A stretch of 64,000 bases of DNA from Cellulophaga sp. L1A9 (GTDB lineage Bacteria; Bacteroidota; Bacteroidia; Flavobacteriales; Flavobacteriaceae). Below, in pieces: positions 16,011 through 23,718 of the stretch (its first letter is position 1; each line of letters opens with the position of its first letter). The notes under the pieces were generated by a model. That model was not told where the DNA came from. It saw nothing but the letters and a program-made list of their open reading frames with translations, and did no database searches. The stretch covers positions 4,030,001 to 4,094,000 of the forward strand of contig NZ_CP047027.1 in NCBI RefSeq assembly GCF_009797025.1, written 5' to 3'. A program made the translations under genes and the position numbers.

Positions 16011-16775
16011 GTGACAATTACATTTTTAGGAACTGGAACTTCTCAAGGAATCCCTGTAATAGGGAGTACACATCCGGTTTGTTTGAGTGAGAACCAAAAG
16101 GACAAAAGGCTACGGGTATCTGTTTTATTATCTTGGGATGACTTTAATTATGTGATTGATTGCGGACCAGATTTTAGGCAACAAATGCTTAAAAATCCTA
16201 TCGATCAATTAGATGGTATTCTTTTTACACACGAACATTCTGACCATACCGCGGGTATTGACGATATTAGACCCTTTTTTTTTAAACAAGGAGACATTCC
16301 TATTTATGCTCATGAGCGCGTAATAAAAGCTTTGAAAGTGCGGTTTGATTATATTTTTGCCAACGAGAATCGGTATCCCGGTGCTCCGGCAGTAGAAATC
16401 AATGAAGTAAAAAAGGGGAATACCTTTAAAATAGGCAATTTAAATGTTGTTCCTATAGATGTTAAGCATAATCGATTACAAGTTTTTGGCTATCGCTTTC
16501 AAGATTTTGCATACATCACAGATATTAAGACAATAGAGGAGCAGGAAGTAAAAAAATTAAAAGGAACTAAAGTTCTTGTGGTTAGTGTTTTACGTATAGA
16601 ACCACACCATTCTCATTTTAATTTAGCGGAAGCGCTTGAGTTTATAGCCAAAGTTAACCCTGAAAAGGCTTATTTAACCCATGTAAGTCATCTTTTAGGT
16701 TTTCATGATGAAGTGCAAAAATCATTACCCAAAAATGTATATTTGGCCTACGATAATCTAAAAATCACCCTTTAA
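16011..16775 (+). CDS. MBL-fold metallo-hydrolase (PhnP/RNase Z-like)
   Basis: A 254-residue metallo-beta-lactamase-fold hydrolase. The metal motif is FTHEHSDHTAG (H-x-H-x-D-H), with a further His in DVKHNR and in the C-terminal THVSHLLG, as expected for a dinuclear zinc site. The N-terminus ITFLGTGTSQGIPVIG and HPVCLSENQKDKRLR matches the PhnP-like group that cleaves cyclic phosphodiesters. The true substrate is unknown. The start is GTG, with no ATG nearby that keeps the first beta strand, and a TAnnTTTG box sits just upstream. The next gene follows after 16 bases. Confidence 0.88.
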   Translation: MTITFLGTGTSQGIPVIGSTHPVCLSENQKDKRLRVSVLLSWDDFNYVIDCGPDFRQQMLKNPIDQLDGILFTHEHSDHTAGIDDIRPFFFKQGDIPIYAHERVIKALKVRFDYIFANENRYPGAPAVEINEVKKGNTFKIGNLNVVPIDVKHNRLQVFGYRFQDFAYITDIKTIEEQEVKKLKGTKVLVVSVLRIEPHHSHFNLAEALEFIAKVNPEKAYLTHVSHLLGFHDEVQKSLPKNVYLAYDNLKITL

Positions 16776-16791
16776 CTAAAAAATCAACCAA

Positions 16792-17289
16792 ATGAAAAGT
16801 AGAATTTTCTTATATCTATTTCTTTTTACAACATTAATAGCCCTATACCTTTTTGTGAGTAGTGGTAACATGAGCAAAGAAAAAGATGCAAGGATCGATA
16901 GTTTAGCTACCGAAACGGTACAACTCAAAGACTCAATTAGAGAGTTGCATTTGAAATTTCTAGAAATGGAATATTTTTCTTTAGAAAATAATGATGATGC
17001 TTATGCATATTATGAACATTTAAATTTAAAAAATCCAACGGGGTATATTACAGATAAACTATTAGAAACTAACGAGAGTAAAGGAGATAACCCATTAGTG
17101 CCTTATGAAGGTATGGAAGGAGATTTTAAGATTAATAAAATAAAAGTATTAAACCATAAATGGATTGTAGCCGATTTTTCTGATGGTCAATATTGGGGAG
17201 ATCTAATTATAAAATATGAATTAAAAGATGATTTAGGAGTAGATTTTTCACTGCTAGACCATTTACTTTACGCTAGAAGTAATGAGTAA
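16792..17289 (+). CDS. Flavobacterial anchored periplasmic protein, function unknown
   Basis: A 165-residue protein with an N-terminal hydrophobic helix (residues 4-23), a short coiled-coil-like segment (ARIDSLATETVQLKDSIREL), and a soluble domain with a Tyr/Asp-rich centre (NNDDAYAYYEHL, YEGMEGDFKINKIKVLNHKWIVADFSDG). I recall homologues next to the same MBL gene in other Flavobacteriaceae, sometimes labelled 'hydrolase', but no catalytic motif is visible. Its stop codon TAA at 17287-17289 touches an insertion sequence that starts at 17291. The gene is intact but is now cut off from the hairpin that probably was its terminator (18612-18646). Confidence 0.75.
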   Translation: MKSRIFLYLFLFTTLIALYLFVSSGNMSKEKDARIDSLATETVQLKDSIRELHLKFLEMEYFSLENNDDAYAYYEHLNLKNPTGYITDKLLETNESKGDNPLVPYEGMEGDFKINKIKVLNHKWIVADFSDGQYWGDLIIKYELKDDLGVDFSLLDHLLYARSNE

Positions 17290-17290
17290 T

Positions 17291-17315
17291 TGAGTCGTCC
17301 TAAAATAGGTTGACA
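17291..17315. repeat. Left terminal inverted repeat of the IS
   Basis: Begins TGAGTCGTCCTAAAATAGGT and pairs with 18579-18603, with mismatches at positions 3, 4, 12 and 18. Confidence 0.9.
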
Positions 17316-17333
17316 GTTTTTAAATAATTAATA

Positions 17334-18149
17334 TTAAACCAGAGAAGCTAGCTTCTCTGGTTTTTTGTTGTGTATAAAGTTAGGTGTTTTATATTTTAGA
17401 CTCAAGTGTGGTCTTTTGTTATTATACGTTCTTATTGATTCTGCTACGAGCTTTTTCAACTCTTTGCCACTGTTACATTTATAGATTAAGAATTCCCCTT
17501 TCAATATGCCGTTCATTCGTTCTGCCAATGCATTTTGGTAGCAATCATACCCATCTGTCATTGATGCGGTCATATTACTTAGCTGTAGTTCTTTTTGGTA
17601 TATGGCCGAGCAATACTGCAATCCTCTATCGGAATGATGAATTATATCTTTGTTCGTTAATCTATTGTTGTTCGCCATTTTTACTGCCTTTACCACATTC
17701 TCGGCACTCATATCGTCACTAAGATGATACCCCATTATTTTTCTACTATAGGCATCGGTCACCAAGGATAGATAATGTGTACGCTCCCTACTTTTAATGT
17801 ATGTAATATCACTGACGAAGTATTCCTCTGGTCTAGAAACTTTGATTTCTTTCATCAGATTAGGATGTTTTCTAAGCCAATGGTTAGAGTTTGTTGTCTT
17901 GGTGTAATTCTTCCTTGGCTTTATAAGCATTGATTCTGAGCGTAAATATCCAAACAGGGCATCTCTTCCTATTTTTAATTTGTGCTTTGCGAATTCATCC
18001 TTTAACAAATAATACAACTTTCGTGTACCGAGCCTGGGCATATCCTTACGAAGACCTTCGACCAAGTTCTTTACTTTTACTAACTCTTGATCTCTTTTTA
18101 TGATACGTTTTTCTGCTTGGTAGACAGCTTGTCTACTTATCCCAAACAA
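17334..18149 (-). CDS. IS3-family transposase OrfB (DDE integrase domain)
   Basis: A 271-codon frame that holds the rve/DDE catalytic core. Catalytic residues appear in FVSDITYI (D), HHSDRGLQY (D) and ALAERMNGILKGE (E), with Lys seven residues after the Glu. The first codons of this open frame use a TTG. The functional protein is more likely the OrfAB fusion made by -1 frameshifting at 18216-18222: the OrfB frame is open upstream of 18149 to that site and reads KKAFAHSIQRIRQEQR into FGISRQAVYQ. It has the HTH_21 segment (GTRKLYYLL) before the core. Confidence 0.93.
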   Translation of the reverse strand: MFGISRQAVYQAEKRIIKRDQELVKVKNLVEGLRKDMPRLGTRKLYYLLKDEFAKHKLKIGRDALFGYLRSESMLIKPRKNYTKTTNSNHWLRKHPNLMKEIKVSRPEEYFVSDITYIKSRERTHYLSLVTDAYSRKIMGYHLSDDMSAENVVKAVKMANNNRLTNKDIIHHSDRGLQYCSAIYQKELQLSNMTASMTDGYDCYQNALAERMNGILKGEFLIYKCNSGKELKKLVAESIRTYNNKRPHLSLKYKTPNFIHNKKPEKLASLV

Positions 18150-18169
18150 TCGACAACAACGAGATAAAC

Positions 18170-18562
18170 TTAATCGTTGTTCTTGTCGGATGCGCTGGAT
18201 TGAATGGGCAAATGCTTTTTTCTAATAGCAGTACCATACTGTTTATCAGAGATGTCGATCATAGTGTTGAGAATTTTATTCCTCAATTTTTCATCGGAAA
18301 GCTCTCTCTCCAAGCGTTTGATTTTCTGTGCAGGTGTTTCTTTTGATTTTGGCATTTGACGGCGTATAGGTTTGCTCCAATCTAATGTACCATGTTTTCT
18401 CAGCCAAACCAAAACAGTACTTCTACCTTGAATACCATAAGCCTTCTGCGCCTGCTTATAAGTCATCTCGCCTTTTTCAACCTGATGGACAACACTTAAT
18501 TTAAAGCCCAGATTATAATCGCGCTGGGTACGCTTGTTTACTGTAATAATTGTACGTTTCAT
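18170..18562 (-). CDS. IS3-family transposase OrfA (helix-turn-helix)
   Basis: A 130-residue protein with an N-terminal HTH for inverted-repeat binding (YNLGFKLSVVHQVEKGEMTYKQAQKAYGIQGRSTVLVWLRKHG) and a leucine-zipper-like helix (AQKIKRLERELSDEKLRNKILNTMI) for dimerisation. The OrfB frame is -1 relative to it. OrfA alone normally acts as a repressor and the OrfAB fusion as the transposase. Confidence 0.93.
   Translation of the reverse strand: MKRTIITVNKRTQRDYNLGFKLSVVHQVEKGEMTYKQAQKAYGIQGRSTVLVWLRKHGTLDWSKPIRRQMPKSKETPAQKIKRLERELSDEKLRNKILNTMIDISDKQYGTAIRKKHLPIQSSASDKNND
18216..18222 (-). other. Programmed -1 frameshift site A AAA AAG
   Basis: On the minus strand six A then G, in the OrfA frame as ..A AAA AAG. 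A slip of one base back joins OrfA to OrfB and would yield a protein of about 409 residues. Confidence 0.85.
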
Positions 18563-18578
18563 GAATAAGTCGATTTTA

Positions 18579-18603
18579 TGTCAACTTATTTCAGGACGAG
18601 ACA
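18579..18603. repeat. Right terminal inverted repeat of the IS
   Basis: The complement begins TGTCTCGTCCTGAAATAAGT. It is followed by AAT (18604-18606), the second copy of the target duplication. Confidence 0.9.
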
Positions 18604-18611
18604 AATATATT

Positions 18612-18646
18612 AAAAAAAGCTTCTATAATTTATAGAAGCTTTTTTT
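18612..18646. terminator. Bidirectional terminator
   Basis: A stem with arms AAAAAAAGCTTCTATA and TATAGAAGCTTTTTTT and an ATT loop. It now ends the minus-strand esterase gene. Before the IS insertion it would have lain about 20 bases after the 16792-17289 gene. Confidence 0.8.
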
Positions 18647-18653
18647 ATGCTTT

Positions 18654-19307
18654 TTAGTTTTTAGCTAACCATGTTTTGAAAGAAAAGAAATTCTGAGGAG
18701 CTACACCATGACCTACGGGAAATTCTTCATAGGTGTTTTCAACACCTAATTTATCTAAGAATTTAGGAGCCTTTGATGCCCAGTCTACGGGAATAACTTG
18801 ATCTACCGAGCCATGGGAGGCATATATTTTTAGCGATGAAAAATCATTTTTTTCATAGCCTTCTTTTAGAATGTTTTCATTGATATAGCCACTAAGAGCA
18901 ATTACACGGCTTATTTTTTCAGGATAGGATAACGCAACAGCATAACTTAATATCGTACCCTGGCTAAAACCTAGTAAGTTTACGTTGTTTGTATTTAATT
19001 CATAGGCCTCACAAGCTTCCGTAATAAAGCTAGCAATCTTATCTCTAGATTCAATAGCTTGTACATCATCACTCCATTTTCCTTTTTCTGCATCAAAATT
19101 GATAGCATACCATGCATTTCCAGATGGCTGTAAAGGATAAGGAGCGCGCACAGATATTATAAAATATTCTTCTGGTAATTCGGCAGCAAAAGAAAATAAG
19201 TCTTCTTCGTTACTCCCATACCCATGGAGCATAAATAGTACAGGTGCGTTCTTATCTATAGAAGATGGACGAATGATATGATATAATGATAATGATTTTG
19301 TTTGCAT
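18654..19307 (-). CDS. Carboxylesterase/phospholipase-type alpha/beta hydrolase
   Basis: A 217-residue cytoplasmic serine hydrolase of the Abhydrolase_2 group (carboxylesterase/lysophospholipase, YpfH-like). The oxyanion region is MLHGYGSNEEDL, the nucleophile elbow GFSQG (Ser), and the acid and base lie in HGSVDQVIP and VGHGVAP. No signal peptide. The natural substrate is not evident. It lies 24 bases downstream of a DUF4870-like gene on the same strand. Confidence 0.9.
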   Translation of the reverse strand: MQTKSLSLYHIIRPSSIDKNAPVLFMLHGYGSNEEDLFSFAAELPEEYFIISVRAPYPLQPSGNAWYAINFDAEKGKWSDDVQAIESRDKIASFITEACEAYELNTNNVNLLGFSQGTILSYAVALSYPEKISRVIALSGYINENILKEGYEKNDFSSLKIYASHGSVDQVIPVDWASKAPKFLDKLGVENTYEEFPVGHGVAPQNFFSFKTWLAKN

Positions 19308-19331
19308 ATACGTGGTACTAGATTGTAGAAA

Positions 19332-19661
19332 TTATTTAATAAATGTAAACCATTTTTGATACAAAGGGCCCACAATGGGCATTTCTTGTTTTTTACCTGT
19401 TAAAGCTCCAGTAAAACCATAACCCCATAGGATAACATAAAAAATATATAAGCCATAAAAGGCATAAGCTCCACCCCATAAGTTAATGAATATAGCAAAA
19501 GCTAAAAAGGTTAAATGTAGACCAAAAGCTTGTCTGGTATGGTATCTTGCAAAATCATGCTGTGGCTCGTTGTTCATACTAACTGCTATAATTGCTCCTA
19601 CTATCGTAAAATAGGATATGATTGCAATGTTTTTTGCCTCTTTTTCTCGGTTTACTTCCAT
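19332..19661 (-). CDS. DUF4870-like small membrane protein
   Basis: A 109-residue protein with about three hydrophobic helices (KNIAIISYFTIVGAIIAVSM; LHLTFLAFAIFINLWGGAYAF; LYIFYVILWGYGFTGAL) and an ARYHTRQAFGLHL loop typical of the DUF4870/import-component-like family. Function unknown. The upstream gene on the same strand (19750-20070) is a distant paralogue with the same IISY..IG..IA start and FHIGQAVRIW loop, but a terminator separates the two. Confidence 0.7.
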   Translation of the reverse strand: MEVNREKEAKNIAIISYFTIVGAIIAVSMNNEPQHDFARYHTRQAFGLHLTFLAFAIFINLWGGAYAFYGLYIFYVILWGYGFTGALTGKKQEMPIVGPLYQKWFTFIK

Positions 19662-19696
19662 GCTTCAAATTTACAGCTAGTAAAAGTATTGCGCAA

Positions 19697-19729
19697 AAAA
19701 AAATAGGCTTCTAAATGAAGCCTATTTTT
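19697..19729 (-). terminator. Terminator between the two DUF4870-like genes
   Basis: Arms AAAAATAGGCTTC and GAAGCCTATTTTT with a five-base TAAAT loop. It lies about 20 bases after the stop of the 19750-20070 gene. Confidence 0.8.
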
Positions 19730-19749
19730 ATATTTATGTTGAAATAGAA

Positions 19750-20070
19750 TTATCCTCCAATAGTTCCAATTACTGGAACAGGTTCTGCTTTCAAGTTGTT
19801 TGCGTTCATAGCTCCTAAAACAGCTAGAATCCATGGTGCATAACTTAAATAACTTAATGCTCCAATACTTGTAACCAGTATTAAAACATAAACAACTATT
19901 GATATAATAAATGATAATATCCAAATACGTACAGCCTGGCCGATATGAAAACTTACAAATTCATTTTTTTTATCGCCTTGGTTTGAAAAATAAGCAATTA
20001 GTGTTCCAATTAAGGTAACATAGCTTATTATAGCCATTGTTTTTCCTGCTTCTTTCGTAGTTTGATCCAT
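19750..20070 (-). CDS. DUF4870-like small membrane protein (paralogue)
   Basis: A 106-residue protein with three hydrophobic segments (AIISYVTLIGTLIAYFS; IWILSFIISIVVYVLILVTSIGALSYLSYAPWILAVLGAM) and the loop NEFVSFHIGQAVRIW, which parallels HDFARYHTRQAFGLH of its neighbour. It ends in PVPVIGTIGG. Unknown function. A different frame also open over 19652-19924 is a shadow of this gene. Confidence 0.7.
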   Translation of the reverse strand: MDQTTKEAGKTMAIISYVTLIGTLIAYFSNQGDKKNEFVSFHIGQAVRIWILSFIISIVVYVLILVTSIGALSYLSYAPWILAVLGAMNANNLKAEPVPVIGTIGG

Positions 20071-20119
20071 AATTTTTATTGGTATTTAATGTTTGTTTTT
20101 AATACAAACTCAAAAGTAC

Positions 20120-21373
20120 CTATAATAGTATGTTTTTGTCTACTATTATTCCATAAACATTGCCAAGCATCTTTTGTCCTAAAAAAGCACTATTCTTACT
20201 TGTGGCATATATATCTTCTTTTGAAAATTCTTTTTCACTGTCAGGATTAAAAAGGGTTAGGTTTGCGATATTACCTTCTGCTAATTTTGGTGTTTCTATG
20301 TTATAACGCTCTCTTCCTTTCGTAAGTAGTTGTATGGTAGTTTCTATCTCAAAAATTTGATTTAAAGCACCAAAGGCAGATTCTAAACCAATAGTACCAT
20401 AAGCAGCATTATCAAACTCTATAATTTTCTCTTCCACATTTAATGGGGTATGGTCTGAAGTTACAAAATCTATAACCCCATCTAACACTCCTTTGATAAG
20501 TGTTCTCGTATCCTTTTTAGTACGTAAGGGTGGCATTACTTTGTAATTGGTGTCAAAACCTTCTAAAAGTTCATCAGTGAGTACAAGATTATGGACAGCA
20601 ACACTACAAGTAACGTCTAAGCCCTTCCTTTTGGCTGCCGCTATAAGTTTAACAGAATTTGCAGCAGACACCGTAGGGATATGTAATTTTCCGCCAGTAT
20701 ATTCTAATATAAATAGATCTCTAGAAATTTGTAATTCTTCTGCTAAAGAAGGGATTCCCTTAAGTCCTAAGCGCGTAGATACCTTTTCTTCATTAACAAC
20801 ACCTTTCCCAGCAATTTGTACGTCTAAAGGAAATGAATAGACTAAAGCGTCAAAACCTTGAGCGTATTGTAAGGCTATTTTTAAAAGGTTAGAGTTTTTA
20901 GTCGGATTTTTGAAATCTGAAAATGCAACGGCACCTGCATTCTGCATATCAAATAATTCAGCGAGAACTTCTCCTTCAGACTTTACGGTTAAGGTTCCTA
21001 AAGGATGTAATTTTGTCGGATGATTATTCGCTTTATTTTTTAAAAAGACAATATCAGAACTAGAATCGGGGAGGGGGTTTGTATTCGGGTTTAAAACCAC
21101 ATCAGTAAAACCACTTTTTGCAGCAGTAAATAATCCGTTTTCAATGGTTTCACGTTCTTCATGCCCAGGTTCGCCAAAGCTTACACTACTATCAAACCAA
21201 CCAATAGAGACATGTAAATTCTCTAATTCAATAATTTTTGTTGATTTTTCCGCTTCAATTTTAGGAGCAATTTCAGAAATAATTCCATTCTTAATTAGAA
21301 TATCTCTTTTTTTTTGGTGATGTTCCTTATTGGTGACATCTATAATTTTGGCGGCTTTTAAAAGTACGTTCAT
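20120..21373 (-). CDS. Dihydroorotase homologue lacking the metal-binding HxH
   Basis: A 417-residue protein of the amidohydrolase fold, close to class I dihydroorotase in length and layout. Active enzymes have D-x-H-V-H-x-R-E-P-G at the end of strand 1. Here the segment is DSSVSFGEPG (residues 61-70), so both metal His and the substrate-binding Arg are Ser, Ser and Gly. Later sites are partly kept (AVHNLVLTDELL, VTSDHTPLN). Databases usually call this 'dihydroorotase' or pyrC, but on this evidence it should be a non-catalytic homologue, comparable to the PyrC' partner of aspartate transcarbamylase in other bacteria. Its ATG overlaps the stop of the BatA gene by four bases. Confidence 0.82.
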   Translation of the reverse strand: MNVLLKAAKIIDVTNKEHHQKKRDILIKNGIISEIAPKIEAEKSTKIIELENLHVSIGWFDSSVSFGEPGHEERETIENGLFTAAKSGFTDVVLNPNTNPLPDSSSDIVFLKNKANNHPTKLHPLGTLTVKSEGEVLAELFDMQNAGAVAFSDFKNPTKNSNLLKIALQYAQGFDALVYSFPLDVQIAGKGVVNEEKVSTRLGLKGIPSLAEELQISRDLFILEYTGGKLHIPTVSAANSVKLIAAAKRKGLDVTCSVAVHNLVLTDELLEGFDTNYKVMPPLRTKKDTRTLIKGVLDGVIDFVTSDHTPLNVEEKIIEFDNAAYGTIGLESAFGALNQIFEIETTIQLLTKGRERYNIETPKLAEGNIANLTLFNPDSEKEFSKEDIYATSKNSAFLGQKMLGNVYGIIVDKNILL

Positions 21374-23289
21374 TTAAAATATTTTTGAATACCAATTTCA
21401 ATCAAAGCAAATAGTAGCGCTAAAATAACAAACCATTTCCAAAGCTCGTTGACGCTATCTTCTTTTTCTAAAGTTTCAAATAAATTTGATATGGATGTTG
21501 GTGTATTTATCGCTTTTAATTGATCTAAATCCCAATACGTGAGATCACTCTCTGATCTAGGATAGTTAAAACTTAGATATTTAAAGGTTTTTTCTTTATT
21601 CTTTACGGCAAACAATCCATCTTCCAATGGAACTTCATTAAAACGTAGCAGTATTTTATTACTTAAAGATTGTTGCTGAGGAATATACTCATTATTATCA
21701 TTTACAATTTTTAAAACATCATCCTTAGCCACATGTACAGGTATTGCAACAGAGTTATTTTCACCTATAACATAATATAAGGCTTCTTGCTCTAAACTTT
21801 CTGTCCCCATATTGTATAGGGTGGGAACAATTAGAGGTGAATTTTTAAAGTTTGAAAAATCTGATGATAAGGGAGAGGTAAACACATAACTCCCTTTTTT
21901 ACCAATTAAAAATGCTTCGTTGCTAGCGTAAGAAAGTATTGTAGGTAGATTAGCTTCTAATTGATAATACGATATAACTTCAGGATATTGAAAATTATCA
22001 ATCTTTTTATCAAACACATTGGAATATAGTGGATGATCAAAATTAATGCTTGTAATTTCCTGAGTATTATTAATTTTTTGATTCAACGTTACACCAAATT
22101 TGGTTAACAGTGCATTGTAATTAGTTACTGAGATTTTATTATGTGGGATCACAATCAAAGTTCCTCCGTTCTTATTAAATAATTGTAATGCTTGTATTAG
22201 AGCATCAGGGATACGCTCTATTTCATTCAACACAATGGTATTCTGACTCTCAAGTAGACTATAATTTAATTGAGAAATACTATTCTTTTGGAATTCAAAT
22301 TCTTCAGAAGTATAGATGCGTTCTAAGTACTTAGTTTGCACGCCATAAATCTCTAAGACTTTTATTTTCTCTTGTTTATTTTTGCTAAAATAAAACTGAT
22401 TGTCATAGCTTAAGCCACTATCTTCTATCTGTATTTTACCTAAAATAGATTCGTTTTCAGGCAATGAAATTGAAACCTCTGCGGTATTAGAATTTTTAAA
22501 TGCTGCAGATGTTTTAGCTAGTAATTGAGTGTTGTTATATATTGATATCGGTTGATTTTCTAATTTATAAGAGGATGATAATTGAATTTTTAAATTGGTA
22601 AGTTCATTTGGTGCTGTAGTGTAAAAAACACTGTCAATGGCTATATTTTCATTTTTGGAAGCTGCTAATTGGATATAGTATTTAGCAATTTCTTTGGAAG
22701 AAATTTCGGGAAATTCTTCATTCTTTTTTTGGAAATCACTTATAATTACTAAATTTTTAATACTGTTAGAGGAAGTGCTAAATAGTGATTTAGCTTTTAA
22801 TTCTATAGCATTTAACGCTAGCTGATTCTGAGAAAAGTTTAGCGATAATAAATCATTTTGAATGGCTCCAATAGTCGTATTAATATAAGTGTCGGTATTG
22901 GTAAAGACACTTAATTTTGTGTTCTTAGGGGCCTTTTTTAAAAGGTCTTGCACTGCTACCTCCAATAAAGAAACATTTCCTTTTTTTGCTTGCATGCTAA
23001 AAGAATTATCTATATAAATTATTGTTTCTTTATTTTTAAAAGCAGTGGTTTTTGCAAAGTAAGGCTGAGTAAAAGCAATGATAAGCGCCGTAAAAAGTAA
23101 CATTCTGGTGATGAGAAGGAGCCATTTTTTTAGCGATCTACTTTTCTGAGATTCGGCAACAACTTTTTGAAGCATTTTTACATTGGTAAATGCTGTTTTT
23201 TTAAATCGTCGTAATTGTAAAAGGTGGATTAATATAGGAATCAGTAGTAAAAATAAGCCCCAAAGTATTTCTGGATGTTTAAAATGCAT
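21370..23289 (-). CDS. BatA-domain/vWA-like membrane protein
   Basis: A 639-residue inner-membrane protein. Residues 1-80 are the BatA N-terminal domain (PF07584) with two helices and the Arg-rich loop (FKHPEILWGLFLLLIPILIHL; LRRFKKTAFTNVKMLQKV). Residues 90-200 resemble a von Willebrand A domain with a DxSxS-like metal site in IYIDNSFSMQA. A long periplasmic region follows, and a C-terminal helix (ELWKWFVILALLFALIEIGIQKYF). Such proteins are Bacteroides-aerotolerance relatives of unknown function. It is coupled to the dihydroorotase-like gene by an ATGA overlap. Confidence 0.85.
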   Translation of the reverse strand: MHFKHPEILWGLFLLLIPILIHLLQLRRFKKTAFTNVKMLQKVVAESQKSRSLKKWLLLITRMLLFTALIIAFTQPYFAKTTAFKNKETIIYIDNSFSMQAKKGNVSLLEVAVQDLLKKAPKNTKLSVFTNTDTYINTTIGAIQNDLLSLNFSQNQLALNAIELKAKSLFSTSSNSIKNLVIISDFQKKNEEFPEISSKEIAKYYIQLAASKNENIAIDSVFYTTAPNELTNLKIQLSSSYKLENQPISIYNNTQLLAKTSAAFKNSNTAEVSISLPENESILGKIQIEDSGLSYDNQFYFSKNKQEKIKVLEIYGVQTKYLERIYTSEEFEFQKNSISQLNYSLLESQNTIVLNEIERIPDALIQALQLFNKNGGTLIVIPHNKISVTNYNALLTKFGVTLNQKINNTQEITSINFDHPLYSNVFDKKIDNFQYPEVISYYQLEANLPTILSYASNEAFLIGKKGSYVFTSPLSSDFSNFKNSPLIVPTLYNMGTESLEQEALYYVIGENNSVAIPVHVAKDDVLKIVNDNNEYIPQQQSLSNKILLRFNEVPLEDGLFAVKNKEKTFKYLSFNYPRSESDLTYWDLDQLKAINTPTSISNLFETLEKEDSVNELWKWFVILALLFALIEIGIQKYFK

Positions 23290-23306
23290 TCCTAATAATT
23301 GTTTGA

Positions 23307-23314
23307 CAAATATA
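23307..23314 (-). promoter_or_regulatory. -7 promoter box TATATTTG
   Basis: A minus-strand TAnnTTTG match, 17 bases before the ATG of the BatA-domain gene at 23289. Confidence 0.45.
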
Positions 23315-23350
23315 ATTAAATAATTGTAGTGCTATCTGTAAAAGCGGACT

Positions 23351-23701
23351 TTAATTAAACCAAACGGCATACCCTTTTCTGCGCAATTCTAAAGCAACGA
23401 ATTCTTCCATTTTTAATCCTTCTTGCTTTGTCTTTAAGGTAGGTATATGATTGTACAAGCTAGGACGTAAATAACTGCCATATTTTTCTACAATAGAAGA
23501 GGACAACTTATGGCCTTTTTTGTTCCTGTAACCGGTTTTGTGTTGTTCTAAGCGTTCTTTAGGTGTCTTACTCGTCATGCCAACATAAACACATTCCAGT
23601 ACGCCATTAAATTGCGGATTAGCAGCTCTAAACCTCCAATTTTCAGTAAATACTTTTTTCTGTAATTCTATTACGTAGATGCTGTATTCTGTTTTAGCCA
23701 T
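23351..23701 (-). CDS. GIY-YIG-like small protein
   Basis: A 116-residue protein with a divergent GIY-YIG signature: YSIYVIEL for the first strand and CVYVGMTSKTPKERLEQHKTGY for the second strand, with the conserved Arg/His helix. The insert between the two strands (NWRFRAANPQFNGVL) is longer than in typical nucleases. It ends with EEFVALELRRKGYAVWFN; the Glu may serve as metal ligand. It could be a structure-specific nuclease, but some labels for this family call it unrelated things. Function is uncertain. Confidence 0.6.
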   Translation of the reverse strand: MAKTEYSIYVIELQKKVFTENWRFRAANPQFNGVLECVYVGMTSKTPKERLEQHKTGYRNKKGHKLSSSIVEKYGSYLRPSLYNHIPTLKTKQEGLKMEEFVALELRRKGYAVWFN

Positions 23702-23718
23702 ACTATTATTTTATAATT

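Larger units (their letters stand above)
17291..18603 (-). mobile_element. IS3-family insertion sequence, IS150-like, complete
   Basis: A 1313-bp element bounded by 25-bp imperfect inverted repeats (21 of 25 match) with TG...CA tips. It is flanked by a 3-bp direct repeat AAT (17288-17290 and 18604-18606), the usual IS3 target-site duplication. Two overlapping frames encode OrfA and OrfB, joined by an A6G slippery site. All catalytic residues are present, so it looks able to transpose. It landed one base past the stop of the preceding gene and harmed no frame. Confidence 0.95.

Noticed and set aside
16792..17289. Gene disrupted by the IS element
   Set aside because: The stop codon lies before the insertion point, so the frame is whole; only its terminator was moved away.
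19652..19924. Open minus-strand frame of 90 codons
   Set aside because: Overlaps the DUF4870-like gene and a terminator; its Cys/Tyr/Ser-rich product looks like an out-of-frame shadow.
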